Assembly: GCA_036522155.1 (NCBI GenBank)
Contig: DATDGI010000317.1
Coordinates: forward strand, 1-40,848
Length of the DNA: 40,848 nt
From: UBA9676 sp036522155
GTDB taxonomy: Bacteria > Actinomycetota > Actinomycetes > Streptosporangiales > Streptosporangiaceae
Direction: 5' to 3'
Within the stretch, counting starts at the first letter, position 1. Every line of letters begins with the position of its first letter. The position numbers and the translations under genes are program-made. This document shows, piece by piece, positions 25,501 through 32,737 of this stretch. A model generated the notes under the pieces. That model was given only the letters and a program-made list of their open reading frames with translations. It searched no databases and was not told the origin of the DNA.

Positions 25501-26159
25501 GACCGGCGCAGCCTGGGCTCGACAGCCGCCATCAGCAAGATCCCGCCGCCGCCCGCCAGCGCGCACACCGCCAGGTAGGTCACCGGGCCAGACCACGCAC
25601 CCTCGGCCGCCACGGCCAGCAACCACAGGCCCAGGGCGAGCCGGGGCCAGTCCAGCCTGGCGTTGATGGCGCTGCTGGCGACGAAGACCAGGCCGGTGAC
25701 CAGCAAGGGGATGGCCGCCCCGAACAGGGCGACCACCGGCCGGCCGGCGCCGGCATAGGACAGGGTGTTTTTCTCGACTACCAGCGCGAACGCCCCGGCC
25801 GCCAGCGCCAGCACGAAGATGCCCCGCTGCAGCGTAGACGGGCCGCCGATGCCGCTGGTCGCCCGGTCGACGAACCATACGGTCATGACCGCGGCCAGCA
25901 AGAAGAGCCCGACCAGTGTTGCGATGGCCGGCGCCGTCGGCCCGTGGAACGGATGCTGCCCGCGGACCGACAGCCACATCGCGCCGTAACCGACAAGCAC
26001 CACCAGTCCCCAGGCCAGGAACAGCACCGGCCGCCTGACCGCCAGCTCTCGCCGGGCCCGCTCGTGGGCCTGCGCCATGATGGCCGCTGCGGCCTGCACA
26101 TCCATGCCTGCCGTCCCGTCCGTGTCCGCGCCATCCTTCATGTCAGCTCCCGTGTTCAT
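25497..26159 (-). CDS. Polytopic membrane protein co-transcribed with winged-helix regulator
   Basis: 220 residues: a short cytoplasmic N-terminus (helical, AAAAIMAQAHERARRELAVR), then six hydrophobic segments, for example VLFLAWGLVVLVGYGAMWL and GIFVLALAAGAFALVV. Proteins with this layout commonly sit directly before a small winged-helix regulator in actinomycetes; their function is unknown. The ATG at 26159 has a GAGGAGG site 3-4 bases upstream; downstream in-frame ATGs at 26141 and 26105 are possible. First gene of the two-gene operon controlled by the region at 26175-26217. Confidence 0.78.
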   Translation of the reverse strand: MNTGADMKDGADTDGTAGMDVQAAAAIMAQAHERARRELAVRRPVLFLAWGLVVLVGYGAMWLSVRGQHPFHGPTAPAIATLVGLFLLAAVMTVWFVDRATSGIGGPSTLQRGIFVLALAAGAFALVVEKNTLSYAGAGRPVVALFGAAIPLLVTGLVFVASSAINARLDWPRLALGLWLLAVAAEGAWSGPVTYLAVCALAGGGGILLMAAVEPRLRRS

Positions 26160-26174
26160 GGCTCCTCCTCATTG

Positions 26175-26217
26175 GCTTTGTGACACAAAGCTAGCTCGCT
26201 TTGCACCGCAAAGTCAA
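26175..26217 (-). promoter_or_regulatory. Leftward promoter with two tandem operator palindromes
   Basis: On the minus strand TTGACT (26212-26217) and TAGCTT (26188-26193) are 18 bases apart, 28 bases before the membrane-protein ATG at 26159. Two related inverted repeats cover them: GCTTTGTG-A-CACAAAGC (26175-26191, perfect 8-1-8) and CTTTGC-N3-GCAAAG (26199-26213, perfect 6-3-6). Their centres are 23 bases apart, about two helical turns. Both share CTTTG/CAAAG half-sites, as expected for one dimeric repressor binding twice, most likely the winged-helix protein of the operon. Confidence 0.75.
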
Positions 26218-26301
26218 GGCGCGCTCCCGAAGTCCGCAACGGAGGGGATCGCGGGATACTGGCCGGAATCTAGGTGAGGACGCGGTGACGGGATCAGGGA
26301 G

Positions 26302-27960
26302 ATGCGGGCCGGGCACACGGGCTGGGGCGGGCAGGCCATGAGCCTGGCCAACCGGGCGTACGAGGCACTGATCAAGGTCCCGCCGGCGCTGACACGGGAT
26401 GTGACGGTGGAGCGGGACGTGGTGGTCCGTGCCCCCGACGGGACCGCCCTGCTGACCGATCTGTATCTGGCCCGGCCCCGGCAGCCGCTGCCCACCATCT
26501 TGATCCGGAGCCCGTACGGGCGGAGCGGGCCGTACGGCGTGATCGCCCGGGTGTTCGCCGAGCGCGGCTACCACGCCGTCGTGCAGAGCACGCGCGGCAC
26601 CTTCGGCTCCGGCGGGCAGATCGACGCCGACCGCGAGGCCGGGGACGGCCGGGCGGCCGCCGACTGGGTCGTGGACCAGGACTGGTCCAACGGGGAGATC
26701 GGCGGCTTTGGCGGCAGCTATCTCAGCTTCACGCAGCTGGCCCTGGCCTCGACCCGGCCGCCCCAGCTCAAGGCGCTGGCCATCGCGGTCTGGGGAGCCG
26801 AGCGCCGGGCGGGCTACTATCCGGGCGGCTCGTTCGCGCTGGAGAGGGCGCTTGGCTGGGCCTACACCATCGGCAGCCAGGAGCGTGGCGGGGGTCACCG
26901 GCAGTGGTCGGCGGCGATCCGGGCGGCACTGCGGGCGCAGCGGGCGCTGGCCCCGGCGTTCGCGCATCTGCCTCTGCTCGACGCCGATGTGGTGGCCGTC
27001 GGGCACCCGGCCCGGTACTACCGGGCCGTGCTCGAACATGCCCAGCCCGGAGACCCCTACTGGGCGCCTACCAACTTCCAGCCCCTGCTGCGCGACCTCG
27101 GCATCCCGGTGACCATGCTCGCTGGCTGGTATGACGCTTTCCTGCCCTACATGCTGGCCGACTACCAGGTGCTGCGGGAGGGCGGGCAGACGGTACGGCT
27201 GCGGGTCGGCGCCTGGCATCACACGAGCCAGGACGTGTTCAGGTACAGCGTCAGGGACGCCCTGGAGTGGTTTGGCATCCACCTGCGCCATCAGCAGGCC
27301 CCAGCACCGGGGCCGGCCTCGGTGGAGGTGATGGGCAGCGGCTGGCGCGACCTGCCGCGGTGGCCGCCACCGGCCCGCATCCAGGCCTGGCACCTGCAGC
27401 CAGGACGGGCGCTGGCCATGGCCCCGCCGCCGGACGGTTTGCCCGACCGCTTCCGTTACGACCCGGCCGACCCCACCCCAGCGGTCGGCGGGCCTGGCCC
27501 GGGCCGGAACTCGGGGCCCAGGGACAACCGGGCGTTGGAACGGCGGGCCGATGTGCTGACCTACACCAGCGCCACGCTGGCCGCCGGGTTGGAGATCATG
27601 GGTCCGGTCAGCGCCGAGCTCCACGTCGCCTCCACCCGCGCGCACACCGACTTCTTTGCCCGGCTGTGCGAGGTCAGCCCGCAGGGCCGGTCGGTCAACG
27701 TGACCGACGGGCTGCTGCGCCTGACCGAGGGCGGGCCCCGGCGGATCCGCATCGACCTGTGGCCGACCGCGTACCGGTTCCGTCCCGGCAGCCGGATCCG
27801 CCTCCAGGTCTCCAGCGGCGCCCACCCGCGTTACGCGCGCAATCCCGGTACCGGCGAGCCGCTGGCCACGGCGACCTCGCTGACCGCCGCGGAGCAGGCC
27901 GTTTACCACGACCCCGGCCGGCCATCAGCCGTGCTGCTCCCGGTGACGGGCGCCGGTTAG
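26302..27960 (+). CDS. CocE/NonD family alpha/beta hydrolase (X-Pro peptidase S15-like)
   Basis: 552 residues. A serine hydrolase of the cocaine-esterase/glutaryl-acylase group. The N-terminal alpha/beta domain begins VTVERDVVVRAPDGTALLTD; the nucleophile is Ser139 in GGFGGSYLSF. The catalytic Asp278 is in AGWYDAFLPY and His306 in AWHHTSQDVF; the 28-residue Asp-His spacing equals that of cocaine esterase. The C-terminal jelly-roll domain (from about residue 330) contains MGPVSAELHVAST and ends GEPLATATSLTAAEQAVYHD. No signal peptide is seen. The start is uncertain: ATG 26302 has GGGAG almost touching it, and in-frame ATG 26338 is possible. Acyl/amide substrate unknown. Confidence 0.9.
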   Translation: MRAGHTGWGGQAMSLANRAYEALIKVPPALTRDVTVERDVVVRAPDGTALLTDLYLARPRQPLPTILIRSPYGRSGPYGVIARVFAERGYHAVVQSTRGTFGSGGQIDADREAGDGRAAADWVVDQDWSNGEIGGFGGSYLSFTQLALASTRPPQLKALAIAVWGAERRAGYYPGGSFALERALGWAYTIGSQERGGGHRQWSAAIRAALRAQRALAPAFAHLPLLDADVVAVGHPARYYRAVLEHAQPGDPYWAPTNFQPLLRDLGIPVTMLAGWYDAFLPYMLADYQVLREGGQTVRLRVGAWHHTSQDVFRYSVRDALEWFGIHLRHQQAPAPGPASVEVMGSGWRDLPRWPPPARIQAWHLQPGRALAMAPPPDGLPDRFRYDPADPTPAVGGPGPGRNSGPRDNRALERRADVLTYTSATLAAGLEIMGPVSAELHVASTRAHTDFFARLCEVSPQGRSVNVTDGLLRLTEGGPRRIRIDLWPTAYRFRPGSRIRLQVSSGAHPRYARNPGTGEPLATATSLTAAEQAVYHDPGRPSAVLLPVTGAG

Positions 27961-27991
27961 GCGAAGTCTCAGGCCAGTTGGATCGCAGCAC

Positions 27992-28212
27992 TCACGCTGC
28001 GGGTGTGATGCTCACGTCGAGCGTGATGGTCTCCGTCCCGAGGTCATGGTCGCGGGGTTGCCCTGGAGCGCGAAGTTGATAGCGGCCAGGCAGTCGCGTT
28101 CGGCCTCTTCACGGGTCGCGATGCCGCCGCCGTTGATGTGCAGGGCCGGCACGCGATAGTGCCAGTTCCCGGCGTCATCGTCGTGGAACAACTCAACCCG
28201 CAGCGTGCTCAT
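27992..28212 (-). pseudogene. HicB-like antitoxin fold, frameshifted near the 3' end
   Basis: The first ~54 residues (STLRVELFHDDDAGNWHYRV, then HINGGGIATREEAERDCLAA) form a HicB-like partial RNase H fold as in type II antitoxins. After LQGNPA the reading frame runs into a short nonsense tail ending at 28012. Shifting by one base at about 28051-28053 restores DHDLGTETITLDVSITPAA and a stop at 27992-27994, the usual C-terminal strand of these proteins. One G/C base appears to have been lost. No HicA toxin is adjacent; orphan HicB-like proteins are common in actinomycetes. A sequencing error cannot be excluded. Confidence 0.7.
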
Positions 28213-28271
28213 GGGAAGATCATTCTAGAGTTTCCGGAGCTGCCCACCAACTCTTGATCTGGAGATGGCCG

Positions 28272-28766
28272 GTGACCGCCAGCACCGTCATAGCTGTCTG
28301 CGCCGTGGTCATCGCCGGGGCCTCTTTGGTGGTGTCGGTCTATGAGGCCCGGGCCATGCGGAAGCACAACCGATACTCGGTGCGCCCCCTGCTCGAACTG
28401 TCCATGAGTTTCAAGGCCGGCGATACGGCCGGGCTCATCCTGGGCAATTACGGCCTTGGCCCGGCAGCAGTCACGACGAGCAGTTTGTCCTTCGATGGCA
28501 AGCTGCTCGGGGAGTTCAACGAGTCAGGTGTCAACGAGGTCCGCGCTGTCCTGTCCGTTCGGCCGTCTGCCGTGACCTTGGGCGGACATCCGTTTCTGGA
28601 TACCGGCTATAAGCGGTTTCTCCTCAGTGTCCAACCGTATGATCCTGACCAGCATCGTGAGTTCTATGAACTGATCCGCCACCGGCTACGCGTTGAGATC
28701 CAGTACGACTCCATCTATGGCGGCGAGCGATTCAAGGTCGTCCACTCTCCAGACCCCTTGAGCTAA
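28272..28766 (+). CDS. Single-TM hypothetical protein
   Basis: 164 residues, family not recognised. One N-terminal membrane helix (about residues 3-24, STVIAVCAVVIAGASLVVSV) is followed by a basic linker (EARAMRKHNRYSVRPLLEL) and a beta-rich soluble domain (FKAGDTAGLILGNYGLGPAA, VRLEI-like strands near the end). The basic residues after the helix suggest the domain is cytoplasmic. GTG 28272 is chosen for its GGAG site 7 bases upstream; the frame is open from 28254. Codon third positions are less GC-rich than in the neighbours, which hints at horizontal acquisition. Confidence 0.6.
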   Translation: MTASTVIAVCAVVIAGASLVVSVYEARAMRKHNRYSVRPLLELSMSFKAGDTAGLILGNYGLGPAAVTTSSLSFDGKLLGEFNESGVNEVRAVLSVRPSAVTLGGHPFLDTGYKRFLLSVQPYDPDQHREFYELIRHRLRVEIQYDSIYGGERFKVVHSPDPLS

Positions 28767-28811
28767 CGGTCATCCCTTGGGGGGCAGCGAGATCAGTGGA
28801 GGCTTGGACGG

Positions 28812-29225
28812 ATGAAGCTCTCAGCGACGGTACCCGCCTTGCCGGTGCAGAACGTCAGGGAGGCGGTGGCGTTCTACCAACGTCGGTTTGGTTTCAGCGT
28901 GAGCTACGCCGACGACCGGTTCGCCAGGCTTGTCCGCGACGAAGCAGAGGTCCATCTCTGGGCTGCCGATGACGACAGCTGGCGGCAGCGCAGCAACTTG
29001 GCCGAGGAGCCGGTGCGCAGCGGAGCGGAGAGCTTCATTGCCGGCACGGCGAGCTGCCGGATCGCTGTCGATGACGTCGATGCGCTGTACGCCGAGCTCA
29101 CGGCGGCGGCCGTGCTGCACCCGAACGATCCCGGCAGCGCCGTGGACACCGCCTGGGGCACCAGGGAGTTCGCGGCGCTCGACATCGAAGGAAACGTTCT
29201 CACCTTCTGGGCCGACAAGCCGTAA
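28812..29225 (+). CDS. VOC-family protein, bleomycin-resistance/glyoxalase-like
   Basis: 137 residues with two beta-alpha-beta-beta-beta units of the vicinal-oxygen-chelate fold. The first starts ATVPALPVQNVREAVAFYQR and the second near ASCRIAVDDVDALYAELTAA; it ends REFAALDIEGNVLTFW. The layout matches Ble-type drug-binding proteins that sequester glycopeptide-like antibiotics as dimers without catalysis. The metal-binding triad of true glyoxalases is not evident. Resistance role cannot be confirmed from sequence. It precedes the metal/arsenic island on the opposite strand to its first genes. Confidence 0.85.
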   Translation: MKLSATVPALPVQNVREAVAFYQRRFGFSVSYADDRFARLVRDEAEVHLWAADDDSWRQRSNLAEEPVRSGAESFIAGTASCRIAVDDVDALYAELTAAAVLHPNDPGSAVDTAWGTREFAALDIEGNVLTFWADKP

Positions 29226-29299
29226 CCCGCCACCCCCTACCAGCCCCGTCGACCGCGGCCGCCCCGGCGTGTGGCACGCAGGTGGCCTAGTGGCGGGTG

Positions 29300-29857
29300 C
29301 TAGAGGACACCGCTGGCCACGGCGATGCCGACACCGATCAAGACCAGGCCGCCGAGCAGTTCGCCTCGTTCACCGGTCTTGGCGCCGAGCCGGTTGCCCA
29401 GTTCCAGGCCGATCAGCGACAGGGCAACGCTGACGGCGGCGATGGTGACCGCGGCCACGGCCAGGTTGACGTGGAAGGTTCCTAGCGCGAAGCCGACCGT
29501 GAGGTTGTCGATGCTCAGCGCCGCCCCGGTGACCAGCAGCTGCCGGGTCCGCTGGCCAGCTGGTACGGCCGGTGCCTGGTCCTGGTGACGGCGAGAGCTG
29601 CGGATGGCCTGCACCACGGCGTACAGGCCGGTCACGACCAGCAGTGTCGCGGCGATCCAGTGCGCGGCGTGGCCGAGAGTATTGGCCAGGCTGCGGCCCA
29701 GCAGCAGGCCAAGGATGGGCATGCCACCCTCGAACAGCCCGAAGATCACCCCTACACGCAGCCGGGCGCGCCCATCGATCCCGCTCACCCCGATCCCGAC
29801 CGATGCTGCGAAGTTGGACAGGCCCAGGGACAGAGCCACCAGCAGCAGGGCGAGCAT
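29300..29857 (-). CDS. MntP-like manganese efflux protein, first Asp replaced
   Basis: 185 residues, six predicted membrane helices in two repeated halves, the LysE-related MntP fold that exports Mn(II). The second half keeps the metal-site motif SIDNLTVGFALG. In the first half the expected Asp of the SMDAFAAS-type motif is Ser14 (LGLSNFAASVGIG), so one of the two conserved acidic residues is missing; activity or ion choice may differ. The cytoplasmic loop is basic (SSRRHQDQ). The ATG at 29857 starts at the first helix; no strong ribosome site was seen. Neighbouring metal-transport and arsenic genes support a metal role. Confidence 0.75.
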   Translation of the reverse strand: MLALLLVALSLGLSNFAASVGIGVSGIDGRARLRVGVIFGLFEGGMPILGLLLGRSLANTLGHAAHWIAATLLVVTGLYAVVQAIRSSRRHQDQAPAVPAGQRTRQLLVTGAALSIDNLTVGFALGTFHVNLAVAAVTIAAVSVALSLIGLELGNRLGAKTGERGELLGGLVLIGVGIAVASGVL

Positions 29858-29909
29858 GCAGTCACCGTACCGATCGTGGGTCGGCCTGCTCCTTAGTGAG
29901 TGCTGGTGA

Positions 29910-30835
29910 CTAGGCGGGCGCGGCCCGGGTCGTCCAGGTGAAGCTGCCTGCCTGGGGGAGCTGGCGAGAGAGCTTGTCGGCGACCAGGCGGCCCAGCGCG
30001 TCGGCGTCTTTGGCGGGCAGCTCCGGATCAACCCAGCCTTCGATTTCTACCCGCAGGGTGCGGCCGGTCCAGCGGGCCCGGGCGTGTGCGTGGATGACTC
30101 CGGGCACCGATCCGGCAGCGGCTTCGGCTGTGGCGATGAGGTCTGGGTCTATGCCGTCGGCGAGGCGGTGCACGACATCTTTGGTGACCTCGTACCCGAC
30201 ATGGCAGATGAAAGCGGTCACCGCCAGCCCGGCTACCGGGTCGCCCCAGGGCTGGCCGAAGGCGACAGCGATCAGGCCCGCGAGCGCACCGGCAGAAGAC
30301 AGCGCATCTAGCCATGAATGCCGGGCGTCGGCGATCAGCGTCGCCGAGTTGATGCGCTTGCCGACCCTCCGCTTGTACCAGGCGACGAGCTGGTTCCCGA
30401 TGATGCCCAGTGCCGCCCCGGCGATGCCTGCGGCGACATGGGTGGTGGGCCCGTGCTGGAGGAGCTTACGGATGCTCTCGAACCCGGCGAATGCCGCGCT
30501 GGCCCAGATGACCACGGCGATGCCGATTCCGGCCAGGTCCTCGGCGCGCTCTAGCCGTAGGGGTACTTTTCCGTTGGCGGTCGCCGCGACAGCCGGAACC
30601 CGAGGAAGACCACGGCGCTGGTGGAGACGTCTGACAGGTTGTGGATCGCATCGCCCAGCAGTCCTACCGAACCGGTCAGGACTGCGAGTAGCAGCTCGAT
30701 AAGGCCGGTGGCGCCCAGGCCCATCGCGCTGACGGCAACAGCACGATTCGCCTGCCGCCGCTCGTCGGCGTCGTCTCGGCCATGTGCCAGCGGAAACGCC
30801 GTAGCTGGATCACGCTGCCCCAGGGTCTTGTGCAC
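29910..30835 (-). pseudogene. Cation diffusion facilitator (CDF) transporter, split by a one-base deletion
   Basis: Two adjacent frames together give a full CDF protein of about 308 residues. The first half (from GTG 30835, start uncertain) contains helix 2 with GDAIHNLSDVSTSAVV and stops at TAG after PTEKYPYG (30551-30553). The second half resumes in another frame with ERAEDLAGIGIAVVIWASAA, then helix 5 with ADARHSWLDALSSAGAL and the C-terminal cytoplasmic metal-sensing domain (TLRVEIEGWVDPELP). Both HxxxD Zn-site motifs are intact. The family normally reads YPYGxxRAE here, so one base is missing beside the TAG. CDF proteins export Zn, Cd, Fe or Mn by proton antiport. Recent inactivation or a sequencing error. 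Confidence 0.85.
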
Positions 30836-31099
30836 GTCGTCAGGATAGTCAGAATGGCCAGGCGGCTTGCCCCGTGCGAACGATCTTGAGCTGCGGTCCC
30901 TATTGGTCTGTGGCCCGGGCGTACGCCGGCGAGCCCCCAGAGCGGAGCCCGGCGCTGACGCCTGCCCGGGGCCGACGAGACCGCATTGGAAGCCCTCTCC
31001 AAGATCAGGAATCGGGCATTGCGCCGCCCGGGAAGTCCGGCACCGCGACCAGCCGCCGAGAAGTAAGCTGCGCACCCTCTTGTCATGGCATCGCCGCCC

Positions 31100-31846
31100 T
31101 CAGCCGAAGAGGCGGGCTCCGTTGGGGCCGGTGATCTGCTGGAGCATGGTGTGGGCGAGCTGCTGGATTTGTGGTGGCAAAGGGACGTAGTTGGCGGCGG
31201 CGGCGTAGGCCTGGCCGCTGTGGGCGGCGAGTTCAGCGTGGACGTGCGCGCCGAGCTGGGGATCGACGGTCGGCAGCACTTCGGCGAGCTGTTCCATCTG
31301 GGTTACGGCCATCCCGCGGACCGTCAGGGCGTCGGCCATTTCCAGGCCGATATAGCCGCCGCCGACGATCACCGCGCTGGCCGGTGCGGCGCCCTCGAGG
31401 GTGCGCACGACGGCGAAGGTGTCGCCCATCGAGTGCAGCAGGTGCACCCCATCGCCAGTGCCCAGGGCATCGGCACCGTTCAGGCCGCCGATCGGGGGCC
31501 GCACCGGGACCGCGCCGGTGCCGACGATCAGCTTGTCGTAGGCGAGCAGTTCCTCCGCTCCGCTGGGGGATGTGATGAGCAGTTTGCGGCCGGCTACGTC
31601 GATGCGGCGGGCGGTGGTGTCCAACCGCAGCCGCATCCCGGCCGCGTCCAGGTCGGCAATGGTCCGATGGGCCAGGTTGCGCCAGTGAGTGACTTCACCG
31701 GAGACGTAGTAGGGGATGCCGCAGATTGAGAAGTTCGGGTAGGAGTCGGCGACTACCACAGTGACATCCGCACCCGGGTCCAGCTCGCGGGCCCGCAGCG
31801 CGGCGCTGATCCCCGCGTCGCTGCCACCGATCATCACCAGGTGCAT
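31100..31846 (-). CDS. Chimeric ORF: FAD/NAD(P) oxidoreductase N-terminus fused to PstS-like C-terminus
   Basis: 248 residues. Residues 1 to about 209 are the front half of a CoA-disulfide-reductase-like flavoprotein: FAD motif LVMIGGSDAGISAALRARE, the SICGIPYYVSG segment with the redox Cys, KLIVGTGAVPVRPP and the NAD(P) motif AVIVGGGYIGLEMADAL. It then stops resembling the family, where another ~240 residues are expected. The last ~39 residues (from SGQAYAAAANYVPLPPQIQQ to TGPNGARLFG) look like the C-terminus of an actinobacterial phosphate-binding protein PstS. The change falls at about 31217-31225, inside ELAAHSGQAY. A deletion joining two genes in frame is the simplest reading. NADH oxidation is unlikely without the dimerisation domain. 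Confidence 0.75.
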   Translation of the reverse strand: MHLVMIGGSDAGISAALRARELDPGADVTVVVADSYPNFSICGIPYYVSGEVTHWRNLAHRTIADLDAAGMRLRLDTTARRIDVAGRKLLITSPSGAEELLAYDKLIVGTGAVPVRPPIGGLNGADALGTGDGVHLLHSMGDTFAVVRTLEGAAPASAVIVGGGYIGLEMADALTVRGMAVTQMEQLAEVLPTVDPQLGAHVHAELAAHSGQAYAAAANYVPLPPQIQQLAHTMLQQITGPNGARLFG

Positions 31847-31869
31847 GGCAGGCTCCCGTCAGGGGTGGT

Positions 31870-32682
31870 CTAGCTGGTGGGCTGGCTGGTACCGGGCGGC
31901 CGGGCGGCTGGGGAGGCACCATCGTGGGCAGCCCGGACGGACGCGGGCCCGGCTGGGTCTTGGTGGTGGGGGACGATGATGCCGGCAGCCTGGGCTGGAG
32001 TGATGGCGGGATAGAGCGCCCTGATGACCACCACGGCCAGCGCGCCCCCGATGATCTGGGCGGCGATGAAGCTCGGTGCCGACGATGGGGCGATACCGGC
32101 GAAGGTGTCCGAGAACATCCGGCCGATCGTGATCGCCGGGTTGGCGAAGCTGGTGGAGGAGGTGAAGAAATACGCCGCGCCGATATAGGCACCCACCGCG
32201 GCCGGGGCAGCCCGGGGCCGGCCTGACCGGGCCAACGCGAAGATCACCAAGATCAGCCCCAGGGTGGCGATGATCTCGGACAGGAAGTGGGCCGGGGTGG
32301 CGCGGTGTTTAGTCGAGATGCTGACCGCCGGCAGAGCGAACATCAGGTTCGCTATCACCGCACCGCCGATGCACCCGGCCACCTGAACCGGCAGGTAGGC
32401 GGCGGCGTCCCGCCAGCGCAGCCCCCCGAACGCGGCATCAACGAACGACACCACCGGGTTGAAATGGCCGCCCGACACCGGGCCGAACATCAATATGATC
32501 GCGAACAGCCCGGCCGCGGTCGCCGCCGCGTTCTCCAGCAGTTCCAGCCCGGTCTCACCCGGCGACAGCCGCTGGGCGGCGATGCCCGAGCCGATCACCA
32601 CCGCGGCCAGGAACGCGCTGCCCAGCAGCTCGGCCAGCAGCCGTCGCCACAACCTGACCGGTGCACTGCTCACGGCGCCCAT
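31870..32682 (-). CDS. aqpS: Aquaporin/MIP-family channel of an arsenic locus (AqpS-like)
   Basis: 270 residues, six membrane helices and two half-helices. The pore motifs are GGHFNPVVSF (NPV instead of NPA) and SFANPAITIGRMF (NPA). In arsenic operons without a pump, such as Sinorhizobium arsR-aqpS-arsC, the aquaglyceroporin lets As(OH)3 made by ArsC leave the cell down its gradient. This gene is divergent from the ArsR-ArsC fusion across a 38-base regulatory region, so the same role is inferred. The C-terminal ~35 residues are a polar Pro/Ala tail. No ribosome site is visible before the ATG at 32682, and a -10-like TAGTCT ends 8 bases before it, suggesting a leaderless mRNA. Confidence 0.88.
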   Translation of the reverse strand: MGAVSSAPVRLWRRLLAELLGSAFLAAVVIGSGIAAQRLSPGETGLELLENAAATAAGLFAIILMFGPVSGGHFNPVVSFVDAAFGGLRWRDAAAYLPVQVAGCIGGAVIANLMFALPAVSISTKHRATPAHFLSEIIATLGLILVIFALARSGRPRAAPAAVGAYIGAAYFFTSSTSFANPAITIGRMFSDTFAGIAPSSAPSFIAAQIIGGALAVVVIRALYPAITPAQAAGIIVPHHQDPAGPASVRAAHDGASPAARPPGTSQPTS

Positions 32683-32683
32683 C

Positions 32684-32737
32684 TTGACGGAGACTAGTTA
32701 GCTCAGTCAAGATTGAGTCAATGAAAACTGAGCTAAC
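32684..32737. promoter_or_regulatory. Bidirectional ars promoter with perfect 11-bp inverted repeat
   Basis: GTTAGCTCAGT (32697-32707) and ACTGAGCTAAC (32727-32737) are a perfect 11-base inverted repeat with a 19-base spacer; the right arm lies in codons 3-6 of the ArsR-ArsC gene. Candidate signals on both strands overlap: rightward TTGACG (32684-32689) and CAAGAT (32708-32713), 7 bases before ATG 32721; leftward TTGACT (complement 32716-32721) and TAGTCT (complement 32691-32696), 8 bases before ATG 32682. A smaller TCAA-N2-TTGA repeat at 32707-32716 lies in the spacer. Binding by ArsR is inferred. Confidence 0.7.

Noticed and set aside
26191..27909. A 572-codon minus-strand frame over the CocE gene
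   Set aside because: The plus-strand frame has the full Ser-Asp-His hydrolase pattern; the minus frame is composition-driven.
30551..30553. In-frame TAG in the CDF gene as a possible readthrough or pyrrolysine codon
   Set aside because: The homologous sequence after TAG is in a different frame, so readthrough would not restore the protein; a one-base deletion fits better.
32697..32709. GTTAGCTCAGTC looks like a tRNA D arm
   Set aside because: No acceptor, anticodon or T arm can be folded around it; the perfect opposing arm at 32727-32737 explains it as an operator.
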